Source: Apostichopus japonicus (Eukaryota > Echinodermata > Holothuroidea > Aspidochirotida > Stichopodidae). From it: a DNA stretch of 64,000 nt. A program made the position numbers and the translations under genes. Below the pieces are notes generated by a model. It had not been told where the DNA came from, made no database searches, and saw only the letters and a program-made list of their open reading frames with translations. Below, piece by piece: positions 1 through 13,560 of this stretch. Within the stretch, counting starts at the first letter, position 1. Each line of letters begins with the position of its first letter. The stretch lies in NCBI RefSeq assembly GCF_037975245.1, contig NC_092576.1:42909611-42973610 (forward strand), given 5' to 3'.

Positions 1-182
1 TCGCCCTCATAGCGGGAGCTGACTGTACCTTTGACCTCGATAAACAACCATGGAAAAATACGTTGTGTTTCCAAGAAGTCTGGAGTCAATTGAAGTGTAA
101 TGTTGCCTCAAAACTGTGGGGAAATTATGAAGTGCCGTTATTTTAAAAATTTACTGACTTCGAAGCAGCTGTAGTCTCCAAG

Positions 183-3100
183 ATGAAGTTACACGGTCTC
201 TTAATCACCGTTTGTATTTTGGTTTGTGTGTCTCCGACTGGTAAGTGACATAATGTTTTGTTTTACTCTTTCGAAAGTTTAATCTGAATGTCATTTTATT
301 AAAGAAAGGTTCATGTATACAATTTTCTTTCCATGTCGTTTTATGCCAAACTAGCAATTTTACGAGACATTTTAGTTCAGTTCAATGAATTTACCCATTG
401 TCGTTATCGCTATTGCAGTACATCTATTTTGTATTAACTTTGAATTTAACACCTTAAATAACTGCACACACATAATACACAACAGCTGCACACACATAAT
501 AACGTAGGTTCTTATCAGTTTGATTTAACATAATCATGAATGATAATTCTTCTTGAAGGTACCATGTGAGTACTCCTGTGTACTTCTATAGATAGTGGCT
601 GTTTCAATGTAGCTTGTTCTTCTCTGCCTAATACTTCACCCTGCCATAAGTGGCTGGAACAGTTTTTGTGAGTCTTGCACAGTTAAGTCTTTACAATACC
701 AAGTATAGTCTTTTACTAGGCTTGTTTTATTTGTTTTTTGTTTTTTTTCAGATGGTTGGCGTAGACGAAGAAGACGCAGATCTCCTGCGCCGGCACCACC
801 GGCAGGTGAGTGAAACTTAACTGCTTGGATCGAAATTATCGTCACCATATTGACGATATGAGAATAAACTCAGGCCTGTAAGCAGAACTGAGTTGTGACT
901 TGAATTACTAAGAATTTAAAAAGGGGCACAATATGCATGTCCTCTGACCTGCAAAGTAAAGCACCATGTTGCATCTATACTAGCACCCAATGATTTACCA
1001 AGCCTTTTCAGACGGGAATGGGGGTTTTCCATCCACCTTTACTCCTCCTCTGGTCTGCATGACGTCTTAGACAACTTCCGTTCCTCCATCAGTGCATGGT
1101 TGATAACCCCCCACCCCCCCCCCCCGTCGCAAGGAAATAGAAAAAAGTATCTGTTTTGGTCTAACTCCTGTCAATTTAATGTCGAACTTTATTTCCTATT
1201 GGCTATATCCACCTGCACCCAGTTCACGTGTTAAATTTACATTTAGTCACATGTGCTGGTAATTACGCGCGGCTGTCATAACGAAGTATAACCTCTCCAC
1301 CTTCCAGTTCATTTCTGGTCTAGTGCGACCTAACTCATTTAATTCAATTTCATTGAATCATCGCAGGATTAACGCAACCGTCTTATATTAACTTTAACTA
1401 TGTTAAGGTGCTTAAAAACAACATTTATTTCTGTACAGATACCACACCCCCTACATTTACTAACTGTCGATCACACTGGACTGTTCCCATAACAACCACA
1501 TCAACAGTGGTCACTTGGACTGAGCCAACCGCCACGGATGATCGTCCAATAAGAATGCAGTGAGTGAAGAAAACACTTTTATACCTGTATATTTATTTCT
1601 TTAATACTAAATATCCACAATGAAAGTGTATATCATACAGTCTGGCATTTTCTTAATTCTCTGTATTTTGTCCATCGCAAGTTGCCCTGAATTCAAGGAT
1701 TTGCTTGTGGCACATCTAACTGGCGAACTACTGTAACTTGATCGATGGCACATGTAAAATGCGATAAGTGATGCAATCAAATCAACTTGCTGACATATGT
1801 TAAGTGAGTAAGTGAGTCATATTGTTTGTTATGTCTCAAACAGGAAATTGCAAAATTGCCATAAAAGATACAAATTAAAATATAAACAGACGGAAAGACC
1901 AGAAACAAATAACTATTATCAAATTAAAAACGATAATATCAAACAACTAAAATCATTAATTAGAAATAGGCCAAACTAGAATTAAATATGGTAAAATACT
2001 AATTATGAAAACTAAAAGCGGCACCCAACGTTTAACGTGAAATATCCATTTGTTTACTTCATCAATTCATTGATAATTTGGTTTGAGTATGCTAATTTCA
2101 TCAATTCAATGAAACCATGGTTTGAGTCTGTTTACTTCAACAATTCAATTAAACCATGGTTTGAGTCTGTTACTTCATCAATTCAATGAAACCATGGTTT
2201 GAGTCTGTTTACTTCAACAATTCAATTAAACCATGGCTTGAGTCTGTTTACTTCAAAAATTAAAAAACAATGGTTTGAGTCTGTTTACTTCATCAATTCA
2301 ATGAAACCATGGTTTGAGTCTGTTTATTTCATCAATTCAATGAAACAATGGTTTGAGACTGTTTACTTCATCAATTCAATGAAACCATGGTTTGAGTCCG
2401 TTTACGTCAACAATTAAATGAAACCATGGTTTGGAAAGTCTAGCCATGTCTATCGTTGCGCCCTTTTTGTTAGACGTTATACGTTGCCATATATCTTAGC
2501 TCAAACTTGCTCATTTATATCTAACTAGACACAGGACTTTTTAAATCGTTATGCATAATTAAACTCTTTAAACATGTCATGTCATCTATCTGTTTATAAC
2601 ATACTATAAAGTGAACACATAGTTTCAGAACTTCCTTTTTTCTAGAAAATCTTGTCGCCTTCCCCTAGAGGCATTGCATCAACCCCCCCCCCATTTTCCC
2701 TATAATAGTAAAGTTCTAAATAGGCCCCAGGGAGGAGAAGTGAGATGATCAGGGTGGATGGTAGCTAGGATTTCCACTTTCATCTTTGTGTTGTGTCACT
2801 GAGGAAAATTGTGTATGTTCTGTTTTAGAGGCGGAAGCGGTTATTGCCACGGTCCACCTCCAGTCTGCATGATGCCAATCTTTGATATTTCACCAACGTA
2901 AGTAAACATTCACGATGCATACAAAGGAGTCTATGAAGTGTTGTGGAGAGGTAGGAGATAGACAGTTGAGGCACACTGTTTATATCCTACCTATCCTCTT
3001 CCCATATTGGTTTCTTTCTTTCTTCTCTCCATCTCTTGTCTAATAATCCCCACACATCAATCTCTTTGTGTTCACCATGCTCATTAACCTTTCTGTATTA

Positions 3101-5923
3101 TGTGCGTGTTTTTGTCCCTTCTGTAATTCTTACTTGTCATTTAGCCTTTGAAGAAGCTCCTGCTAGGGTCGAAACGTCAGGCCAACTTACTTTTACGCAT
3201 AAAAAAGAGATAATGATAACATTGGATCTGTGTGATATTAACCTAATAGTCTACAAACATATAACATGAACATTAAGAACATCCGAATCTATATGTTCTA
3301 CTTGATTATTTAAAATGCATCTTTTTTTTCGTTCCGACACTCTACAGCCGGTCCGGACCGGCTCCTGGTTCAACTTTTACCGAAGGTCACCATGCAGTTA
3401 CATACACAGCTCAAGATCTCGCCGGGAATATAGCAACATGCAGAATTGAATTCACTGTTGAAAGTAAGCTTGATAGCCAGAGTATATGCATTTCCTTATT
3501 ATTTTAAATGTAGGTATATAGGGGTTTGAAATCACCAATATCAACCAACCCCAAACACGTGTGCAACGTACATGAGAGGACATACAGGGACTTGTACAGA
3601 GTATAGAGTTTACAGTGTCACAAATCACTGCATGATTGTGTTTCCAGCAAACTCTGTATATCCTACGTTACATAATTTTTGATATGTGTAGAAAATATCA
3701 CAAAGGCTTCCGCCGATAAATACAGCACGTAATCTGTATATGTTTCTAACCACTGAGGCGTACGTGTTTATTCCTCGCAGTGAATCAGGAATTATATTAC
3801 TTAACTGAGTAAATCCCACCATTTTTCTTTCAACAGTTATCCGGTGTCCACCGATACCACCGGTGAGTAATGGAGTACATGTATGTACATACGGTGTCAT
3901 TGGTGGGTCACAATGTGTCTTCTCCTGTCACCATGGATACACATTATCAGGGAGCGCAACGACTCATTGTAACGCAGACACGAGACGATGGTCCTCTCCA
4001 ATACCTACATGTCAAGGTAATTATCAGAAAGCATTACTACACCATAACTATATAGTGCTGTTTATTGTATTATCACTAACGCAATATACATAAAGTAAAC
4101 TGTGTGCTATCATTTTCAAAGATAAGTATTTCACACTGGTTACTTTTTCATCCTGAAATAATAAATATAATAAAAATATTTGGTAATCCTCTCAATTTAT
4201 TGTGTTGTTTTAGCTCGTCATTTTACTTATTTGATTTTTCGACCTTGATTTCCTTACAATCGTTTTATGATATTTATTCATTACTCACTTGAATAAACAT
4301 ATTTAAATTAAATGCTAGCCAATGAACGTTCAGAAGTCTGTCGTGCCTTATTTTACTCAAACTATTTACAAGTGACGGAATAACCTCAGACGTCCTTCTA
4401 TGCAAAACGTTTTAAAAAGGTTTATCAGAAAGTGATCGGACAGTGCCGGGCTAGCAGAGGAAGGGTTAGGATTAGGGTTAGGGGTACAGTAGAGGATGTG
4501 CTACCAGAGAGGGAAGTACAGGCAGAGGAGAAGGGGTGGCGTAACAACAGGGGGCGAGGTGGGGTGATTGATAGCGAATGATGGAGGGGACACGTAGCCG
4601 AGAAAGAATGGGAACGGGAAATAATTACTTGATATTTCGTTTCAATGTACAGCTTTAAGATGTCGATCGAGATCCTTGGTTTAAAAAACAAAACAAGAGT
4701 TGGAGAATTGGGAGAGATTAATTTTGTTCATGTGGTGATAATCCTGTAACCTACACTACACTGATAGCGTTATAATGTTTTAAACTAATGAAGGTATTAC
4801 CGTTTTTCCTTTGTCTGATGACATCATTAGTTAAGACATGCAGTCCTCCACTAGTGGCTCCATCACACGGTTCTGTGTCCTGTTCTGACAGTAACCGGTT
4901 TATGAGTCTGTGTACTTTCTACTGTGACGAAGGATTTGAGATTCCTAGCGGACAATCGTCAGCGTTATTCTGTAACGGTCATGTCTGGAGTGCCAATCCT
5001 CCAATTTGTCAAGGTCAGTTACATCGTTCTGTATAAAGAGCATGTGAAATAATTTCGCCAGGGAATGAGCACTCTGAAGTTGATTTAAACAGTCAATAAT
5101 AGAGTATAGATTTTACCGCACAGATTGAAACATTGTGTCGAATGAATCGATTCAGAGTTAAATCAATTCTTACTTGGCTTAATATCGAATGGATCTTTAT
5201 GCCGGAAGCCAAACGAATAATGCATGTTACACAAAATGATTTTCTACAACCAGTCATATTATGAATATAGACATGTATACACATACAATGTAGTACCTGC
5301 TTTGAATTATAGCAGCACGAATTCACGACCGTTGTTATTTTGTTCACCGTAAAACCTGTCATCTTTATTTAATTCTACAGGTTATCCTATATTATATATT
5401 CCAAAATTTGGTAAAGAGCTAATATTTGTGTAGGCTGTAAGTAATTATCATATGCTAATGTGGTACTGCTGTATATAGTCTATAAAACAATCATTTATGT
5501 ACTGAGAGAACTGTAAAGATATAGTATTATGTTTCAAAATGAAACACGTTAACTGATTATTAAACGCAGACGGTTTGCATGAATAAAGTCGTGGACACGG
5601 ATGTACAATAAACTCCTGTTCTTCCCATTCTGTTTCTCCATTCGCATACAGACGTGAAGCCACCAGAGTTCACAGCTTGTCCAACATCATTTGATGTCAA
5701 CATCCAATCTGCCACATCAGATAGCGCTCTCGTCTCTTACAACTCGCCTCGGGCGGTTGACAACAGTGGTCACGTGACAATACGACTCGTCGAAGGTAAA
5801 GCATCCGGCAGTCGATTTGATTCTGGTGCGAACACAGTCAAATACCGAGCAGAAGATGGCGCTGGAAATATAATCGAATGTAATTTTACAATCAACGTGA
5901 TAATCATCATTGTGACCGGATGA
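183..5923 (+). CDS. Secreted HYR-CCP-CCP-HYR domain protein, 350 aa, 8 exons
   Basis: Exons read by eye, all with GT-AG borders and matching phases: 183-240, 752-805, 1439-1559, 2829-2897, 3348-3463, 3837-4016, 4831-5013, 5652-5923. They join into one open frame of 350 codons plus stop. Residues 1-20 are a hydrophobic signal peptide starting MKLHGLLITVCIL. Exon 2 gives a run of seven arginines and a Pro/Ala stretch. Exons 3-5 form one HYR domain (PPTFTNC at the start, QDLAGN and CRIEF near the end). Exons 6 and 7 are each one Sushi/CCP module with conserved Cys and Trp. Exon 8 is a second HYR domain (CPTSFDVN, EDGAGN) and ends in a short hydrophobic tail before TGA. HYR and CCP modules occur in adhesion, matrix and complement-type proteins, so an extracellular binding role is likely. 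The exact function is unknown. The last exon might instead be spliced onward. Confidence 0.82.
2047..2430. repeat. Minisatellite, unit about 39 bp, about 10 copies
   Basis: Intron 3 of the first gene copy contains a head-to-tail repeat of about 39 bp with the core ACCATGGTTTGAGTCTGTTT and a linker TTCATCAATTCAATGAA. The matching intron of the paralogue (13400-13560) has only about four units, so the array has expanded or contracted since the duplication. The open frame seen across it is a by-product of the repeat. Confidence 0.85.
3036..3240 (+). repeat. Intronic dispersed-repeat fragment with a hammerhead-like core (copy 1)
   Basis: This stretch lies in the intron between exons 4 and 5. It contains a TTGAAGA box, a short GC stem-loop, and then GAAACGTC (3147-3178). 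The spacing resembles the CUGANGA / stem II / GAAA core of the hammerhead ribozymes known from Penelope-like retroelements. The first C of the core is a T here and stem II has a mismatch, so activity is doubtful. The block is duplicated at 14150-14340. Confidence 0.35.
4017..4830. other. Long intron between the two CCP exons, no further gene seen
   Basis: AT-rich intron. It holds a short interstitial run of telomere-like TTAGGG (about 4464-4480) and a purine-rich stretch. No exon with splice signals was recognised. The corresponding segment is deleted from the second gene copy. Confidence 0.5.
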
Positions 5924-7470
5924 CATATATATTTGTTTTCGTATAATAATCGTTATTTTTGTTTCCTTAGTTGTTAAATACATTACGCAACTTCAAGGTA
6001 AAGTTACACAACTCAGTATCATGTTACTTAACTCACAATAAAATTCAAATGCCGTGTTGCATTACTGTATAAGAGTAAAATGTTTTCATTATTTAATTGC
6101 AATTAGTATGAAACAATTTCGATTCAAACCAGAATAACTTGCAAAAAGTATAAAGGGGGTACTTAACTGGTTCATGAATATTCACTGCGTATACAGCCCA
6201 ATTGTTTAAGTGAACGTCGCTTGCATTCGACTTTGTAAAGCTAAAGCAAATGAGGAAATTACACCAACTTAAACGAAATGTCGAGTTACTGCGTTGTACA
6301 ACACTTGGTAACACGACGAAGTATTGTTCATGTGTTTTCAAGATACGTGTGACACACAACTCGATAATTTGAGACGTTTCCTTTGTACTGTTAGGTAAAC
6401 TCGGTAAAAATAGAAACATTGTAACATGGTATTTATACAACTCGCATGTCCCCTGAGTAGCATCGTAGCAACCTGTTTTTGTCTTGACGGAAATTCCTTC
6501 TCGCAGCTGTCCCAGCATGAATCAAGAAAACAACGGGAGGGAGGGCATGGGGTGACGTTAAACTCATTTTGACAGCTGTTTTTAACCTTGTACAGAACAT
6601 TGCAGGTCTACACTTTTGCGATTGACAACTTTCTCACCGATCGAAGAAACAGGGGTCATCCTTGGTATGTAACCTCTCTCGAGTTTCTTTGCCAGACGTT
6701 TTATTTTTCCTAGAATGCATCTCAGCCGGCTACTACAGGGGATATCCCTTGTCACATCTGCCTTGGGAAATAATTGCCAAGGAGCAGTTCGCCAAACTGA
6801 AAAAAAAAGTTTACCTAATAAGAAAGGTCATGTCATATGTCAGTATGCATATAAGTGTGCAATAAATTTCGTTCACACTGCACAGCACGCGTCTAACGTG
6901 ATCTGTGTGTCGTCACCCAGCTAAAATAAATTTCGTAGCGGTAAAGTGACAGGAATGGTGTTGATTAGTCAGCTTTCAAGCTGTACCGAATTGAACTTAT
7001 GTATCGTCATTTTGACAATATTATGTGTAATCGCGTGTAGCGACTCAATGAGTTCAACAGTTCCTCGGCGAAATTAAATATGACAGAAATTACTACATAA
7101 GAGAGGCTGCACCCTATACTCATAGCTGGTACAGACTACAGTAACTATTGTTCGTGTCCTGTGAAACACGTTACAGTGTTAAGAACACAAAGTAGTGATT
7201 ACTGATGCACGGTCGATGGACATGAACAACAGTTGCTGTACTAAACATTTAGAGCGAGTTCATTCATACGCAAATCTAATATTAGGTCGTATCAAGTCGT
7301 TGTATGTAATGCAGGTCTATCGATATACCTGTATATGACCTTTCTTTGCTCTCGGCATAACTAACTGGCGTAATTGAAAGGAAGATGTGAACTGGAATCA
7401 AGCGGTACCGTAACTCATTTACTTCATCTCGTAGACAGTCTTATCTTCATAGACTCATTGTCCAGTCGTA
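5924..7470. other. 3' flank of the HYR/CCP gene, duplicated, noncoding
   Basis: No convincing coding exon. Most of 5924-6720 is repeated at 20160-20910, and 6710-7300 is repeated at 28790-29372, which shows it is part of the segmental duplication. The 141-codon frame on the minus strand near 6093-6518 is not kept as an open frame in the copy, so it is treated as noncoding. Confidence 0.6.
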
Positions 7471-7870
7471 TATGGCGGGCCATCAGTCTCAAATCGTGGG
7501 GAACTGACACATACCGATTTAAATCGACATTTACCAATTTCATTTGACTTATACCAGTTTCCAGCAGCTTAAATTGACTTCTACCGATTTAAATCGACAT
7601 ATACCAGTTTAATTCGACATATCATGGATTTAAATCGACATATACCAATTTGAGTTGACATATACCAGCTTAAATCGATGATATGTAAAGTATATCGGTA
7701 TATGTCAATTTAAATCGACATCTACCAGTTTAAATCTATGATATGTCGAATTAAATCCGTAGAAGTCAACTTCCTTGGAATTATACCAGTTTCTAGCAAC
7801 TCAAATTGGCATATACCTATTTAAATCGACATAGTCATCGATTTAGCTCATTAACATATTCAAAATCCCG
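7471..7870. mobile_element. Truncated TATGG-type DNA transposon end with subterminal repeats (copy 1)
   Basis: Begins TATGGCGGGCCATCAG, close to the ends of the 21.9-kb transposon and its short relatives further right. About 400 bp of short interspersed repeats follow, built on GACATATACC and ATTTAAATCGA in both orientations. No matching opposite terminus was found, so only one end seems to remain. The duplicate lies at 31336-31815. Confidence 0.5.
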
Positions 7871-10603
7871 ATTTGGTGAGTTTGGTAAGTTTGTGTTGTA
7901 CTATATTGTTTTAAGTTGCAACCTCTAAAAGCGTAGCCTACACGACTGACACAATGCATGGTGCAATTACTGCAGATAATCGAAGTTGGTGAAAGAAAAG
8001 GTAAATATTTTCAATTATAGACAAATTATCCATTAAAGACTGAATCAGCAATCATAAAGCCAGTGTGTCTATTAACAGCACATGAAACAAGACTGCCGGT
8101 AAAAAAAGAGATCATTTTGAGAAGCAATAGAATATTAACTCAGAATAGACAGCGTTTGACTTCTTAATAAGGGCGAAACTTCAATTATAAGAATAGTCCA
8201 CAGTCTACTACTAATATAATCCCTCGATATATACACTGGAATGAGTCTCACTAACATTACATGGAAGCCGTAAATCCGTAAAATTGAACTAAAAAGATGG
8301 CGCTCTCCGAGAATGTTAGTTCACTCACGTTGATAAACGTTACAAGTTTAACTACAAAGTTATCTGTAAACCATTAAACCGCCGTAAGTCACGGTATTCA
8401 TCCAAACTTAAGGAAACCCCATCAATTATTATGAATATCAATTAGCAACATATAGCATATAATTATATATGATTAAACTATAATTCGAGGTTCCAGCTTA
8501 TAGCTTGCAGCAATTTAAAGACATAAAGCTTACCTCGAAGCATCAACCTACACATATCTTGGCATTATGCATTTAATTTCAAGACATTCTGTAAAAGTTA
8601 AATATAGTAAGTTATATTCAGTGTCGGCCGTCTCTAATAATGAGTATGATAATTGATGCATACAGAAATAATATGTGTAATAAACAAATTTTTAACAAGA
8701 CAAACATTATTACTATTAAAATTGTTCCTGCTTGAGTTTCACTGCTCCAGGGACGAGATAACGGTATCTACACCGTATTGTATTGTTTTTCGAAAGGTCA
8801 AGAATTGTCGCATTAATGAGGTCCCTATAAACACCTCTCTTGACCTGTAACTGACATTTATTCCTTGACACTGAAGCTCCAAAGGATATCTATTAAAATT
8901 GGCTTATTACATAATAGTTTCAAGTTTGCGACTTTAGTGTTGAGGCAAATTTTGTATAATGGTTGGAGATTATTCTATTAAAGTAGCATATAACTAAAAG
9001 AACCGTGACAACAAATTTGATAAGTGTCACTAGTTCAAGAGTTTAACATGGGCGGGCGCCATTTTGTACACTTAAACATTCTACGGCATTAAGAACTACA
9101 CCAAGATACAAGACATTTGGATTTGTGCATTGACTTGTAGATTAAATGGACCAAATCAGGAAGAGAGTGACAAGATCTGCTCTGATCAAAATTGTAAGAT
9201 ATGAGGGATTTTGGTGGGAAAATGTGCATTTTTTTTAGGTCACGAAGTGATAATTTATATACATGACAACTTGGAGTATGCACATATCTGCGTCACCATG
9301 TAGTAATGATGAAGACATCTGGAAATGACAAAAATGAAGTTCATTTACAAATGTTATAAAGAAGTATGAAGGACCTATAACTGGACAAGACCATGATATA
9401 AACGAAATGTACATTGTACAATCTGTTATTGCCAGTGATGTAATAACTGATGGATGCCTATATGATATGCACATTAATATGTGGAGCGCGCGAAAAAAAA
9501 TTGGTTATGTTTTCGGGCGAGTCGTTACAGCCCCCTCCCCCCCCCCCCCAAATCAAATGAGGCTCCTACGCCTATGAATGAAAATGTTGCTGAATTGGAA
9601 ACAGATAAATCTAAGTTAACCGTAGTTTATTATTTTGTGTTGATTAACTCTGTATAAATGTTAACCTAATTTGATTCTAGACCTATCCAGATACACAATA
9701 TGTAACGTTTTGAATAAACATATAAATGTCTCCATGGTTTGGTTAAAAGTTAACTCAACACATGCACTGATCAGTGCGTGGTTTAGCAGTTTACGTCGCT
9801 TAAGAGCACAAGTGCATTGCGACCCGTGGGTATATTATCTGCCGTCCGGGAGGTTTTTTAATAAGCGGCCAGTGGAACCACTGAACAATATCGCAGCTTT
9901 TCGTATCCAACTTTAACAATTACCAATGAATTTACTAAAAGGCCTAACGCAGAAACATAAACAATTCATATCCCACATTGGAGGATTATATTGACTGTAG
10001 ATGCCTTGACACAGGTAAGAAATTGGGGATAGGAAAGGGGTAGAGGTGAGAAAGGGGCTGAATTAGAATATAATACTGTAGAAAGTGCTCCCAATGGCGG
10101 ATCTTCTCCAAATGATTGAAGCTTACTCCCCCAACTTCACACGGTTAATCCATACTGCACACCCCTCCATCCCCTCCCCCCCCCCTTCTCCGCTTGTTGG
10201 GACAATCTGCTGTAATTTCATTATGAATACTCAAACAAAATAATATAATATTCGTAACTATCATTACCTGATGTCAGCTTCCATAGTTTGATCGAACTTT
10301 ATATAACATAAGTGATGCAGTTTCAATTAAATTGATTTTTAGGCAACAAGACGTTCTGACGTTTGAATGGGGTCAGCTCAAGGTGCCTCTGTACAGTAGC
10401 TGTGTGGGTCAAAAGTCCAATTACCACCAATCACGAACTAGTACTGTTTACAGTGAGACAAATACTCAAACAGTGAATATTTTAGTGTGACCGTGACCGT
10501 ATTTTGGTGACCGTGGTGTTTGCGTGTATGATCAGCCTCCTGACCACAGGTATGTGCGAATATTCCCTTGATGGACGTTTTGCTATATTATCTTTGTATC
10601 TCC
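7871..10603. other. Intergenic DNA between duplicated gene copies
   Basis: AT-rich sequence with no supported gene. Up to about 9450 it is repeated at 31850-33390 with point changes and small indels. The rest (9480-10603) leads into the 5' flank of the second gene copy. It contains a C-rich tract near 9530. A short ATG at about 10530 is followed after 22 bases by a GTATGT donor-like site and could be an upstream exon of the second copy, but nothing confirms this. Confidence 0.45.
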
Positions 10604-11806
10604 GCTCGCCCTTACAGCGGGAGTTGACTGTACCTTTGACCTCGAGAATCAACCATTCAAAAAATTCGTTGTGTTGACAAGAAGTCTGGAGTCAATTAAA
10701 GTGTAATGCTGCCTCAAAACTGTTAGGAAATTATGAAGTGCTGTTATTTTATAAATTTACTGACTTCGAAGCAGCCGCAGTCTCCAAGATGAAGTTTCAC
10801 GGTCTCTTAATCACCGTTTGTATTTTGCTTTGTTTGTGTCCGACTGGTAAGTTACAAAATATTTTGTTTAATTTGAAGATCATTTAATTAACAAAAGGTT
10901 CATGTATTTAATTTTCTTTCCACGTCGTTCTTTTTATACCAAACTAGCAATTTTACGAAACATTTTAGTTTAGTTCAATGAATGAAAGTATGCATTGTCG
11001 TTATCGCTATTGCAGTATAGCTATTGCTATTAATTTTGAATTTAAAACCTAAAAAACTCTACTGCACACACAGAAGAACGTCGTTCCTTATCAGTTTGAT
11101 TTAATGTAATCATGAATGATAATTCTACCTGAAAGTGCCATGTGAGTACTCCTAATAGGATATTATATACAGGCTATAGTTAAAATTGAATAATACGTAT
11201 AATGTACTTCTATAGATGGTGGCTGTTTCAGTATATCTTTGTTCTTCTGGGCCTGATACTACACCCTCCCATAAGTGGCTGGAACAGTGTTTGTGAGACT
11301 TGCATAGTTAAGTCATGATATTACCAAGTATAGTCTTTTACTATGCTTGTTGTATCCTGTGTGCCTTTTTTTTCTTTTAGATGGTTGGCTTTGGGGTACT
11401 CGACGTCGTAGATCTTCTGCGCAGGCACCACCGGCAGGTGAGTTAAACTTAACTGCTCGGATTAAGAGTATCGTCGCCATATTAACGATATGGGAAAAAT
11501 TCAGGCCTGTAGCCAGGATTGCGTTGTGAATTGAACTACTAAGAATTTAAAAAGGGGCACAATATGCATGTCCCGTGACCTGTGAAGTTTGCAAAATAGT
11601 GATGGCACAAATTTGTCCCCACTATCATTCCCTGTGCCTCACGTACCCTGACCGCGATACTGGATAATTATAAAAGGTTGCTAATTGTCACATATAATAA
11701 ACATTTATAACCACTGACAAGCATTTGTAATTAATTTTGTTTCAATGTTTGATACTTAACTTTTAATTAAAGGCTTACATTCCTAAGAACAGAACGGTAC
11801 CTAGCA

Positions 11807-12510
11807 GTGGTGCGGTACGTAAACATCTGGGAGCTCTAACCCCCACCCCCATTCCTCTATCTCTATGTTCCTAAGAAAAACAGAATATTATAAGAACATT
11901 CGCATTGTACACAAATAAACGTAAGTGCGACACCAACTAAACAGTCAAATATCCTCCTTAAGTGTGGCAAAGTAAAGCACCATAATGCATCTCTATAGGC
12001 ATTTTGCCAAACCTTGTCAGACGGGAATGGGGTATTCCCTATCAATAGAACCTACATTTGTTGAATTAATGTGTGCATAACCCCGACTCCTTTCTTGTCC
12101 TTCTCGTGGTCTCCCATTATCTATTAAGATGTAACAGGTTCCAGCATCGTTATTGGCTCCTATGAGGGATCTCACCATGCAATCCAAAGTTTGATCACAC
12201 ATCGAGTATGGCTGAGTATGCAGGTGTGAACATTCGTCATTTGTTCCTACAAGCATCTAACCTCAAATGACCTCTGCACCACCACACAAAAGGGTTAATA
12301 TATGGGTCCACAAATTTTGAATTATTGTGCTTCTTTGTCCTTATGAAAAACCAACACAGATGATGGGAGTTGAATATAACAAAATATATATATATATTTT
12401 TTACCAACCCAAATCTCAGATGGGGGAGCACTCGGGGGGGGGGGGGCACTAGGTTTTCCAGGGGGCATGTGCCCCCTGCCCCCCCCCCCCCCCTTGGCGA
12501 CGCCACTGAA
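11807..12510. mobile_element. hAT-like terminal fragments in an intron of the paralogue
   Basis: The intron between exons 2 and 3 is about twice as long as in copy 1. It contains CAGTGGTGCGGTAC near 11807 and a G/C-tract-rich end GGCGACGCCACTG near 12510, both typical of hAT termini. Sequence shared with unit 1 lies between them, so they are probably ends of two separate small insertions. Confidence 0.4.
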
Positions 12511-13399
12511 TTCATGTCAAGCGAATTTTGAGCATATATTCCATTGGCTGCGCCTAGTTCACCCTGCACGTGTTAAATTACTTACTACATTCAGTCACTT
12601 GTGTTTGTAACGCGCGGCTGTCACAACGAAGAATGGCCTCTCCTTCTTCCAGCTTATTTCTGGTTTATTACGACCTAAGCCATTTCATTAACATTGAGTG
12701 AATTATCGCAGGGTTAACACAATCGGCTCATTTTAACTTTTAATATATTAAGGTGCTTAAATACAACATTAATTTCTGTTCAGATACCACACCTCCGACA
12801 TTTACTAACTGTCGATCACACTGGACTGTTCCCATAACAACCATATCAACAGTGGTCACTTGGACTGAGCCAACCGCCACGGATGATCGTCCAATAAGAA
12901 TGCAGTAAGTGAAGAAAAAACATTTTTACCTGTGTATTTATTTATTTCATATTAAATATCCACAATGAAAGTGTATATCATACAGTCTGGCATTTTCTTA
13001 ATACTCTTTTTTTTGTCCATCGCAAGTTGCCCTGAATTCAAGGATTTGTTTGTGTATACATCTAACTGGCGAACTAACTTGATCGGTGGCACATGTAAAA
13101 TGCGATAAGTGATGCAATCAAATCAACTTGCTGACGTATGTTAAGTGAGTGAGTGAGTCGTACGTTTTGTTATGTCTCAAACAGGAAATTGCACAATTGC
13201 CATAAAAGATACAAATTAAAATAAAAAAAGATGGAAAGACCAGAAACAAATAACTATTATCAAATTAAAAACGATAATATCAAACAACTAAAAACATCAA
13301 TTAGAAATAGGCCAAACTAGAATTAAATAACTAGAATTAAATATAGTAAAATACTAATTATGAAAACTAAAAGCGGCACCCAACGTGTAACGAGGGATA

Positions 13400-13560
13400 T
13401 CCATTTGTTTACCCATCAATTCATCGATAATTTGGTTTGAGTGTACTCATTTCATCACTTCAAGGAAACTATGGTTTTAGTCTGTTCACTTCATTAATTC
13501 AAGGAAACCATGGTTTGAGTCTGTTACTTCATCAACTTAATGAAACCATGGTTACACGTT
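13400..13560. repeat. Minisatellite, about 39 bp unit, about 4 copies (short allele of the paralogue)
   Basis: Counterpart of the array at 2047-2430, with fewer and more divergent units. Same core, CCATGGTTTGAGTCTG. Confidence 0.75.

Larger units (their letters stand above)
1..10603. repeat. Segmental duplication, unit 1
   Basis: The first bases of the window recur at 10604 with a few changes (both begin with a CGCCCT..CAGCGGGAG..TGACTGTACC pattern). The whole order of UTR, exons, introns, 3' flank and the noncoding block at 6650-9480 is repeated from there. Unit 1 is the cleaner copy: it lacks the large insertions found in unit 2. Introns align well between units even where exons of the second copy are missing, so this was a DNA-level tandem duplication of about 10.6 kb. 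The left boundary may lie outside the window. Confidence 0.85.

Noticed and set aside
4464-4482. Interstitial telomere repeat
   Set aside because: Only about two TTAGGG units; too short to mean a fusion or telomere seed.
6093-6518. 141-codon minus-strand frame
   Set aside because: The duplicate at about 20310-20720 does not keep it open, and no domain or start context was seen.
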